Virus record (IMG/VR): IMGVR_UViG_3300004461_000237
Span: 1-30,001 of that record
Strand: one strand, 5' to 3'
From: a virus
Length of the DNA: 30,001 nucleotides
Numbering within the stretch: the first letter of the stretch is position 1; every line of letters begins with the position of its first letter. Both the position numbers and the translations under genes were made by a program. Below are positions 22,702 to 28,160 of this stretch, one piece after another. Below the pieces are notes generated by a model. It saw only the letters and a program-made list of their open reading frames with translations, was not told the origin of the DNA and did no database searches.

Positions 22702-23409
22702 TCATACTGTTTGGACGTACTTAGCGCCTGAACCATGCGCCTGAACGTATATATCAGTCTTGTCTCCATCGCATAGCGAACAGGTCAGACACTGCGCTTT
22801 ACTCCCTTCTACTGTTGCGGGACACTTTTTAATCCCTGCGTACTCGATGTTGATAGGAACAACGCTAAAAGTTTTCCATCCTTGGGCGCTGGCGTCCAGG
22901 TAATCTTGCATTCCGTCACAACTAGCTTGCATGGAACCTTTCGCCCACTGCGCCCAGGCTTCTTTCCATTGGTGCGTGTAGGCTGTGTGACCTGCAGCTG
23001 CGCTATTAACAGCGTTAAAAATGATCGGGTTAATAATGGCTGGATCTCCATAGGCTCCCCAGCGAATCTTGACCTTTGACAGGTACTTCCTACCTTGTGC
23101 AACGGTTAGATCTGTTTCGTACTTACCAGCCTTGAACGCACGCCAGACACTAAGCGGAGCCTGCCCCACGTTGACGTAACAAGAGCGGGAACCGTCTTCC
23201 TGTTTTCTATGTCCACAGTTTCCACAGATCGAAACGTCAGCGCCAATCTGTACAGCCTCAACAGGGTTTAAATCACTCCTCAGGATCCAGACCTGAGCCA
23301 TGTTGCCGGTCTTCCTGTTGCTTGATTTCAGCGTCAAGATCACCACGTAAGGTGATCCGTCAATAGGACTCGATCCCTGATCGAGAATAAATCCGAGAGG
23401 TTTCCCCAT
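22702..23409 (-). CDS. DUF7227-like Cys-motif phage protein
   Basis: 235 residues. The layout PYVVILTLKSSNRKTGNMAQ, VWILRSDLNPVEAVQIGADV, ICGNCGHR, SCYVNVGQAPLSVWRAFKAG, KIRWGAYGDPA, YTHQW and CPATVEG..AQCLTCSLCDG is one I recognise from a widespread phage family (DUF7227) of unknown function. Two Cys clusters suggest a metal or iron-sulphur site. The mono-cistronic unit has terminators on both sides; a TTGGTACGG element lies ten bases upstream of its ATG. Confidence 0.72.
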   Translation of the reverse strand: MGKPLGFILDQGSSPIDGSPYVVILTLKSSNRKTGNMAQVWILRSDLNPVEAVQIGADVSICGNCGHRKQEDGSRSCYVNVGQAPLSVWRAFKAGKYETDLTVAQGRKYLSKVKIRWGAYGDPAIINPIIFNAVNSAAAGHTAYTHQWKEAWAQWAKGSMQASCDGMQDYLDASAQGWKTFSVVPINIEYAGIKKCPATVEGSKAQCLTCSLCDGDKTDIYVQAHGSGAKYVQTV

Positions 23410-23483
23410 AGTGTTGTGTTGGTACGGTTGTCGGGTCGCGAGCTTTGATCCCGTGATCCCCTAGTATCCTAACAGCAAAGCAT

Positions 23484-23508
23484 AAAAAAGCCCGGCTTTA
23501 GGCCGGGC
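23484..23508 (-). terminator. Leftward terminator
   Basis: GCCCGGC (23490-23496) pairs with GCCGGGC (23502-23508); the leftward transcript continues in six U. It lies directly behind the stop of the gene ending at 23514. Confidence 0.8.
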
Positions 23509-23513
23509 GGTTT

Positions 23514-23717
23514 TCATCCTGCTGTGTCGATGAATGGCTGGCCTGTCTTGTTCAGGTGATCCTTCCATTCATCCAAGATGTCCATGATTTCGCCGTGATC
23601 CCCATTAAAGACGTTTGCCGGGTCGTATGAATAACGGCTTTCGGACTTAATGAAATTAAAGATCCGTAGCCTGTAACGTCTGCCGCCTTGAAAACTTAAT
23701 TCGAGTTTGCGATACAT
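23514..23717 (-). CDS. Small beta-rich hypothetical protein
   Basis: 67 residues from ATG 23717; the frame extends to 23759 but the shorter start clears the upstream hairpin. The sequence (MYRKLELSFQGGRRYRLRIF, NFIKSESRYSYDPANVFNGD) begins with a strand pair. It is a single-gene unit with a terminator behind it and a TTGGTACGG element 14 bases upstream. Function unknown. Confidence 0.55.
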   Translation of the reverse strand: MYRKLELSFQGGRRYRLRIFNFIKSESRYSYDPANVFNGDHGEIMDILDEWKDHLNKTGQPFIDTAG

Positions 23718-23747
23718 AAGGTTTGTTTTGTTGGTACGGATACGAGA

Positions 23748-23767
23748 AAGCCCGCTCAAAGGCGGGC
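23748..23767 (-). terminator. Weak leftward terminator
   Basis: GCCCGC (23750-23755) pairs with GCGGGC (23762-23767); only three U follow. It sits just behind the stop of the gene ending at 23773. Confidence 0.5.
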
Positions 23768-23772
23768 GATCC

Positions 23773-24009
23773 TTAAAGCTCAGATGTTGGAATGATCCGG
23801 CACTCTTTGTTGTCAGTCCAGAAAGGCTTCATCTGAATAACAAACAACTCAGCACGCTCTAAAGTTTCGAAGAACTCAGAGTTTGCCCATAGCTTGCTAC
23901 CTTGAAACCCGTACGATCTTTGAAGAACATACTTAGCAGTCATAACGCCGGTTGATGAAATAGACATAAAGTCAGAAGCGGTGAAAGTTACATAGGGAGA
24001 TGAGATCAT
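23773..24009 (-). CDS. Hypothetical protein coupled to an upstream membrane peptide
   Basis: 78 residues from ATG 24009, chosen because it overlaps the upstream stop as ATGA; an ATG at 24021 also has a ribosome site (AGGA, seven bases). The sequence (MISSPYVTFTASDFMSISST, ETLERAELFVIQMKPFWTDN) is a mixed alpha/beta small protein. Unrecognised. Confidence 0.55.
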   Translation of the reverse strand: MISSPYVTFTASDFMSISSTGVMTAKYVLQRSYGFQGSKLWANSEFFETLERAELFVIQMKPFWTDNKECRIIPTSEL

Positions 24010-24164
24010 CGCTGATTCCATCCTGCGATCCTATGGACTTGTGTTCCGCTGTTTTGGTTCGGTGTCTCGGCCAAGCTCTGACCGGCAACGTTGACCAAGA
24101 GGCCAACGCAACCGACCGAGAACAAAGCGAGGCAACAGCGTGTGAAATAGGTCTCAAGCGTCAT
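24006..24164 (-). CDS. 52-residue protein with signal-peptide-like helix
   Basis: ATG 24164 to TGA 24006, overlapping the next start as ATGA. A hydrophobic segment with three cysteines (RCCLALFSVGCVGLLVNVAG) ends in QSLAETPNQ, giving either an exported or a membrane-anchored peptide. VGCVG might be a poor lipobox but lacks the usual pattern. It is the first gene of the leftward unit that starts below the Fur-like array. Confidence 0.5.
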   Translation of the reverse strand: MTLETYFTRCCLALFSVGCVGLLVNVAGQSLAETPNQNSGTQVHRIAGWNQR

Positions 24165-24426
24165 GGTGTTGTCTCGTGGTGTTGTGGGTGTTTGAAGCGG
24201 TTCTAGGGTGGCTCACCCGCTTTTAGTGATAGCGATGCGGTAAAGGGTCTAGCCAGTCAAAGCGGTTTGGCGCTGCAATGGTGCAAACCATGGCAGGCCG
24301 TGAGATCCTTTGATCCACTATCAGTGGGTGAGCTTATGTGGTTGTCCAGGTGCTTAGGCTTGCTAGGCCAGGGAGAAGAAAGCGGGAAGCGAACTCCCCC
24401 CTCTCTTCTCTTCTATTATTATAGTC

Positions 24427-24455
24427 GATTTAATCGAAAACTACGGGATTAAATC
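24427..24455. repeat. 9-bp inverted repeat
   Basis: GATTTAATC (24427-24435) and GATTAAATC (24447-24455) are perfect reverse complements separated by 11 bases. Their centres are about two helical turns apart, as for a dimeric operator; an A-rich stretch follows. Confidence 0.65.
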
Positions 24456-24480
24456 AAAAAGAATTGTAAACTTTTAACGC

Positions 24481-24650
24481 GAACGATTCTCAAGTAAAAT
24501 GATAATCATTCTCACTATTTTAATAATGATAATCATTCTCACTTTTTCACAACGTTGCGAAAGCGTACTATTTTGTACTACCGAGAACGATAATCATTCT
24601 CATTCTCAATAGGGGGGCGGTGTTGCGAATAAAAATGAGAATCATTCTCA
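24481..24650. promoter_or_regulatory. Array of Fur/Zur-box-like 7-1-7 palindromes
   Basis: TGATAATCATTCTCA occurs exactly at 24500-24514 and 24527-24541. CGATAATCATTCTCA occurs at 24588-24602, with a second ATTCTCA tandem at 24602-24608. TGAGAATCATTCTCA, a perfect 7-1-7 palindrome, occurs at 24636-24650, and a degenerate unit ending ATTCTCA lies at 24478-24492. The established Fur/Zur-family site is TGATAATnATTATCA. The 19-base windows match the classical Fur box GATAATGATAATCATTATC at 16, 17, 16 and 15 of 19 positions by hand count. Binding by a host Fur, Zur or PerR protein is inferred; no such regulator is encoded here. Confidence 0.7.
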
Positions 24651-24696
24651 GGCCCGGTACCCTAAACATATTCTCGTCAACTAGCACTCGTGTACT

Positions 24697-24722
24697 AAAA
24701 AAGCCCCCCAATATGGAAGGCT
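24697..24722 (-). terminator. Leftward terminator behind the terminase small subunit candidate
   Basis: In leftward RNA AGCCUUCC pairs with GGGGGGCU (8 bp, two G-U pairs) round a 5-base loop, followed by six U. It separates the small-subunit gene from the Fur-like array, so genes left of the array need their own promoter. Confidence 0.78.
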
Positions 24723-24748
24723 CGGTGTCTTTGCTGTTGTTTGGAGCG

Positions 24749-25126
24749 TCAGGTGGTTTTGTCTTCGATCTTGATCGTCAGATCAGGCGCTTGGATATTG
24801 ACGACTTCAGTTGATTCACCGATAACACGTCCAATGGAATCCAGAACCTGACTCGCGGTTTGCAATTGCCCTTTCTTTAGAGCTTGATGAAAGAGTTTGG
24901 TGCGCATGTGTTGAAGTCTCGCCAACATATTTTCGCGATCTTCTTTCCAGTCTTCATCAACAAGTGCTTTTACATCACGCCAATCACGCCAAGCGGTAGG
25001 AATGCTGACTTGTTCTTTTTCGGCATGATCATAAACGAGTGCTCTAGCTGAAAGCCCATCGAGTTGACGACGATATAAGCGTCTCACCCGTTCATCTTTA
25101 ACCGCGTCAGGCGTTCTAAGTCCCAT
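24749..25126 (-). CDS. Candidate terminase small subunit
   Basis: 125 residues from ATG 25126 (MGLRTPDAVKDERVRRLYRR); the frame opens at 25222 but that start overlaps terL. Basic N-terminal helices contain AEKEQVSIPTAWRDWRDVKA, a helix-turn-helix-like segment. A helical oligomerisation region (LARLQHMRTKLFHQALKKGQ then LQTASQVLDSIGRVIGES) and a beta-rich tail (IQAPDLTIKIEDKTT) resemble small-subunit proteins of marine phages, which recognise DNA for packaging. Its position next to terL supports the call, though it is divergent rather than collinear. Confidence 0.6.
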   Translation of the reverse strand: MGLRTPDAVKDERVRRLYRRQLDGLSARALVYDHAEKEQVSIPTAWRDWRDVKALVDEDWKEDRENMLARLQHMRTKLFHQALKKGQLQTASQVLDSIGRVIGESTEVVNIQAPDLTIKIEDKTT

Positions 25127-25220
25127 TTGCCACAAGATTACCGTTCCACAAATGATAACTGTTGCTGGAGCGTGTGGACAACGGGGGGCAGGGGTCAGAA
25201 AGCTATGTATTGTGATAGGC

Positions 25221-26474
25221 ATGAGTCAAAAATCCGACCCCATTCAACTTCGATGGGCGCAAGGCGAAGTATTTTCGTGCGACAAGCGATTCCGAGTATT
25301 AGTAGCGGGTCGTCGATTCGGCAAATCGTACCTGTCATGCGTTGAGTTGTTGCGTGGAGCGATCAATCGACCAGGGGAGACGTTTTTTTATTGTGCGCCA
25401 ACGTATCGAATGGCGAAAGACATTGCTTGGAGAGCGTTAAAGAAGCTTGTACCGAAGGTATGGATTCACAGTAAGAACGAAACGGACCTCAGGATCGAGC
25501 TAATCAACGGATCCACGATTGAATTAAAGGGAACCGAGAACGCAATGGCGTTAAGGGGTCGAAGTTTAAGTGGAGTGGTGTTGGATGAGGCTGCATTTAT
25601 GGATGCAGAGGTGTGGTTTGAGGTAATACGACCAGCTTTAGCGGATAAGGAGGGTTGGGCGCTGTTTATTTCAACGCCTGATGGCACAGCTAGCTGGTTT
25701 TATGACTTGTGGTGTTATGTGGCGGAAGATCCCACAGAATTATGGCAACGGTGGAGTTATACAACGATTGACGGGGGGAATGTTAGTGCGAAGGAGGTGG
25801 AAGCAGCCCGAGCGCAGCTTGATTCTCGAACGTTTCGACAAGAATTCGAGGCAAGCTTCGAGAATTTAACGGGTTTAGTTGCGATCAGTTTTTCGGACGA
25901 GAACATATCAACAGAAGCGCGAGATATTGCGATTCAGCCGTTGTTATTGGGGGTTGATTTTAACGTCGATCCAATGAGTGGAATTGTGGCAGTAAAGGAT
26001 GGTCACACGTTGTATGTATTTGACGAGATCATGTTGACGGGTGGAGCAACGACATGGGATTTTGCGGAGGAGGTTACCCGTCGATATGGTGTGGATCGAA
26101 GGATTATTGCGTGTCCAGACCCTACGGGCGGGGCCAGGAAGACACAGGGTGTGGGGGTTACGGACCATGCAATTTTGCGTCGAAGTGGATTCACGGTGCA
26201 ATCGCCGAAAGCGCCATGGAAGATCCGTGACAAAATTACTTCAGTCAATACAGCATTGATGGATGCGACGGGAGAGCGTCGTACAGTGATTCACCCACGA
26301 TGCAAGAGTTTGATCAAATCACTGCGGACATTGACCTATTCCCCTGGGACGGGTCTACCGAATAAGAATTTAGGGGTAGACCACGCCTTCGACGCCTTCG
26401 GATATTTAGTTTTACAACAGTTTAATTTAGCTAAACCCGAGACCATGGGAACTACTTCTTATCGGTTGTATTGA
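25221..26474 (+). CDS. terL: Terminase large subunit (packaging ATPase/nuclease)
   Basis: 417 residues from MSQKSDPIQ (ATG 25221). Walker A VAGRRFGKS is at 28-36, and Walker B LSGVVLDE with catalytic Glu123 at 117-123. The C-terminal RNase H-like nuclease has Asp246 in GVDFNVD, a second acidic site in ACPDPTG (Asp300) and Asp387/Asp391 in GVDHAFDAFGY. The motor pumps DNA into the procapsid and cuts it. The start is chosen at MSQKSD because upstream residues are not terminase-like; the longer frame to 25152 is rejected. It leads the rightward head-gene block. Confidence 0.92.
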   Translation: MSQKSDPIQLRWAQGEVFSCDKRFRVLVAGRRFGKSYLSCVELLRGAINRPGETFFYCAPTYRMAKDIAWRALKKLVPKVWIHSKNETDLRIELINGSTIELKGTENAMALRGRSLSGVVLDEAAFMDAEVWFEVIRPALADKEGWALFISTPDGTASWFYDLWCYVAEDPTELWQRWSYTTIDGGNVSAKEVEAARAQLDSRTFRQEFEASFENLTGLVAISFSDENISTEARDIAIQPLLLGVDFNVDPMSGIVAVKDGHTLYVFDEIMLTGGATTWDFAEEVTRRYGVDRRIIACPDPTGGARKTQGVGVTDHAILRRSGFTVQSPKAPWKIRDKITSVNTALMDATGERRTVIHPRCKSLIKSLRTLTYSPGTGLPNKNLGVDHAFDAFGYLVLQQFNLAKPETMGTTSYRLY

Positions 26475-26475
26475 A

Positions 26476-26727
26476 GTGAAGTCACTGAGGAGAATGCCCT
26501 GCCCTGCTTGCGGATCGGGGGAAACAAAGGTCGTGTCTACCTATACATCACAAGATGATGATGTAGTGAGGTTTCGTGTTTGCGAGGAGTGCGGCAAGAA
26601 ATTTAGGACGCTCCAGCCCCCGGAGGACATCCTTGCCAACACGCTAGTAGTTAAGTACTACCCGCGAGACACTGAGAAGCATAAGAAGAAGATGATCATC
26701 CTTGAGTGCGATCCACGATTGGCCTAG
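26476..26727 (+). CDS. Second NrdR-like zinc-ribbon protein
   Basis: 83 residues with CPAC (9, 12) and CEEC (36, 39) plus KKFRT, the NrdR zinc-ribbon signature. The NrdR ATP cone is missing; the tail is basic (YYPRDTEKHKKKMIILE). GTG 26476 lies just behind terL; ATG 26494 gives the typical start MPCPACG but its AGGAG lies only one base away. The family normally represses ribonucleotide reductase genes by binding NrdR boxes; in the head block its target is unknown. Its relation to the ribbon at 20397 is only the shared fold. Confidence 0.7.
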   Translation: MKSLRRMPCPACGSGETKVVSTYTSQDDDVVRFRVCEECGKKFRTLQPPEDILANTLVVKYYPRDTEKHKKKMIILECDPRLA

Positions 26728-26771
26728 AATGTGGCAAGTCAATCCCGGTTGCGGGCTTCCTGGGGTAATTG

Positions 26772-26879
26772 ATGGCTAGTCCTAAATCTAAAAAATCTTC
26801 AGCGATGAAGCGTTGCGAAGGTTACATGAAGGCCGTTCGAGGCGGCAAAAAGAAAACCACTACTAAGAAGAAAAAATGA
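26772..26879 (+). CDS. 35-residue lysine-rich peptide
   Basis: ATG 26772 to TGA 26879, overlapping the next start as ATGA. The peptide (MASPKSKKSSAMKRCEGYMK then AVRGGKKKTTTKKKK) is extremely basic, as expected for a DNA- or capsid-interior-binding peptide. Similar tiny basic proteins accompany head genes in marine phages. Confidence 0.6.
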   Translation: MASPKSKKSSAMKRCEGYMKAVRGGKKKTTTKKKK

Positions 26880-27061
26880 CACCTAAGAAAAAGCGTGGAC
26901 TGTACGCAAACATCGCGGCAAAGCGTAAACGCATAAAAGCCGGTTCTGGTGAAAAAATGCGTGAGCCAGGCGCTAAAGGCGCTCCAACCGCAAAGGCTTT
27001 TAAGAAAGCTGCAAAAACGGCAAAAAAATCGAGCCGCAAAGCGGCAGGAGGTAAGAAGTAA
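26876..27061 (+). CDS. Small basic GLYANIAAKRKR protein
   Basis: 61 residues (MTPKKKRGLYANIAAKRKRI, KAGSGEKMREPGAKGAPTAK). From memory, this 'G-L-Y/W-x-N-I-x-A-K-R-K-R ... P-G-x-K-x-x-P-T' pattern is widespread in marine phages; function unknown. It is coupled upstream by ATGA and downstream by TAATG. The strong charge suggests DNA or RNA contact inside the virion. Confidence 0.75.
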   Translation: MTPKKKRGLYANIAAKRKRIKAGSGEKMREPGAKGAPTAKAFKKAAKTAKKSSRKAAGGKK

Positions 27062-27411
27062 TGGCTGCTGTTGCAAATACGGCTGTTGACAGGTTTACTA
27101 ACGCTGTCGAGCACACGGGGGCAGAGATGACCAGCGTGGATGACTGGATGCAAGTCCCTGCCCATTCTGCTAGTTATGCTTTTGCTGCAAACGTTTCATC
27201 TAGCGGCAATTTTACGCTTGCTATAGAGGCAAATTTCAACGGCGACGGCTCTTGGTTCACAATTGACACCAGCAAGACAATCAACGCAGCCGGTCAATAC
27301 GTTTACTTCTGCGACGGCAAGCCCGCCACCCTTATTCGTATGCGGATCGCCTCTATTGCATCTGGTACGGTTTCGTTAATACCGCACATCACCGTGGCTT
27401 ACCACGGTTAA
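27061..27411 (+). CDS. Beta-rich virion protein
   Basis: 116 residues of beta-prone sequence (SVDDWMQVPAHSASYAFAAN, GNFTLAIEANFNGDGSWFTI, PATLIRMRIASIASGTVSLI). Its size and beta content fit a head-completion or decoration protein. It is joined to the basic gene by TAATG. No diagnostic motif is visible, so the role is inference. Confidence 0.65.
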   Translation: MAAVANTAVDRFTNAVEHTGAEMTSVDDWMQVPAHSASYAFAANVSSSGNFTLAIEANFNGDGSWFTIDTSKTINAAGQYVYFCDGKPATLIRMRIASIASGTVSLIPHITVAYHG

Positions 27412-27452
27412 GGAGTTAGACTTATAGGCATAGAACCTTCCTATGTCTACCA

Positions 27453-27875
27453 ATGGCTGTTATTCGAGGAGAAGAGGGCTCTGTTCAGTTTGACGCTGCT
27501 GGGGCTACCAACGCAACCATCGTTGGTACTCGTAGCTGGACACTGAGCATCTCAAAAGAAACGCTTGATACGAGCAAGCACGGCGACAGCTTCCGTACCA
27601 ACGTCGGAAGCATGATCTCTGGCTCTGGCACAGTTGAGCTTGTTTACGATCCTGATGCGACCGGTCAATCGGGACTCATCGAGGACATCGTGACAACTGC
27701 TGATCCAGCTGATGCAACGTTTGAGCTATTTACTACTGGCTCAAGCACTGGCACTGATTCAGTGAGTTTTGCTGGCATCATTACCAGCATGGATATTGGA
27801 TCTACTGCCGGTGATCTTGTCGTTGCAACATGTAACTTCATCACCAGTGGAACCATTACCAGCAACCTTGAGTAA
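27453..27875 (+). CDS. Tail tube protein candidate
   Basis: 140 residues: MAVIRGEEGSVQFDAAGATN, RSWTLSISKETLDTSKHGDS, SMISGSGTVELVYD and DSVSFAGIITSMDIGSTAGD. The order 'GxEGxV', 'W..dis.ET.D.T..GD..' and 'G.G...' strands matches major tail-tube proteins of siphoviruses, which polymerise into the tail lumen. Its position upstream of the portal gene is unusual for this role. A phage-tail beta-sandwich decoration protein is the alternative. Confidence 0.6.
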   Translation: MAVIRGEEGSVQFDAAGATNATIVGTRSWTLSISKETLDTSKHGDSFRTNVGSMISGSGTVELVYDPDATGQSGLIEDIVTTADPADATFELFTTGSSTGTDSVSFAGIITSMDIGSTAGDLVVATCNFITSGTITSNLE

Positions 27876-27886
27876 AGGTTGATCCA

Positions 27887-28159
27887 ATGGTTGAATATCG
27901 CGGCGAGCGATTTGCTGGCTACAACAAACCTAAGCGCACTCCGAGTCACCCAACAAAATCCCATGCCGTTTTGGTAAAGGAAGGTGAAACGATTCGACTG
28001 ATCCGATTCGGACAACAGGGAGTGAGTGGCTCACCAAAGCGTGAAGGAGAATCTGTAGCAGCAAAACGTCGCCGTGAATCCTTTAAGGCTCGCCATGCAG
28101 CCAATATCAAGCGTGGCAAGCTTTCCCCTGCTTATTGGGCCAATCGCGTGAAATGGTGA
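27887..28159 (+). CDS. Conserved basic phage protein (DUF6321-like)
   Basis: 90 residues (NKPKRTPSHPTKSHAVLVKE, TIRLIRFGQQGVSG, RRRESFKARHAANIKRGKLS, PAYWANRVKW). From memory, the block 'K.H.V.VK.G....IRFG.QG..G', 'FKARH..NI..GK.S.AYWA..VKW' belongs to a small family widespread in marine phages (DUF6321). Function unknown. It starts 11 bases after the tail-tube stop and ends one base before the portal start. Confidence 0.75.
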   Translation: MVEYRGERFAGYNKPKRTPSHPTKSHAVLVKEGETIRLIRFGQQGVSGSPKREGESVAAKRRRESFKARHAANIKRGKLSPAYWANRVKW

Positions 28160-28160
28160 C

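Larger units (their letters stand above)
22652..23739. repeat. Three TTGGTACGG nonamers near gene starts and terminators
   Basis: Identical copies lie at 22652-22660, 23419-23427 and 23731-23739. The last two are 10 and 14 bases upstream of leftward ATGs, in the context CCGTACCAACA(C/A)AACA on that strand; the first lies beside a terminator. A fourth copy is inside a gene at 10115-10123. Confidence 0.6.
24165..24748. other. Long non-coding region between leftward unit and terminase
   Basis: No convincing gene is seen in about 580 bases. Left to right it holds GGGTGGCTCACCC (24206-24218), CCACTATCAGTGG (24315-24327), an imperfect purine/pyrimidine hairpin (GAGAAGA 24373-24379 with TCTTCTC 24404-24410), a 9-bp inverted repeat, an AT-rich tract, the Fur/Zur-like palindromes and a leftward terminator. 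A 22-residue leftward frame at about 24222-24290 is too short to call. It may be a regulatory hub, an origin or a packaging region. Confidence 0.7.

Noticed and set aside
22463-22705. Leftward 80-residue frame opposite the MELTSEQF gene
   Set aside because: The + strand frame has a conserved-looking protein and proper start; the - strand frame runs through a terminator and looks like a shadow.
24000-24206. Rightward 68-residue frame
   Set aside because: It is the shadow of the ATGA-coupled leftward membrane peptide at 24006-24164.
24222-24327. Possible tRNA or structured RNA
   Set aside because: Stems are present but there is no T-loop GTTCGAATC-type motif, acceptor stem or cloverleaf spacing.
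24620-24814. Rightward 64-residue frame across the array and terminator
   Set aside because: It is built from the palindromes and hairpin and overlaps the small-subunit gene; no ribosome site.
25151-25165. AATGATAACTG in the terminase gap as another Fur box
   Set aside because: Only one half-site fits; the second half does not form the 7-1-7 palindrome.
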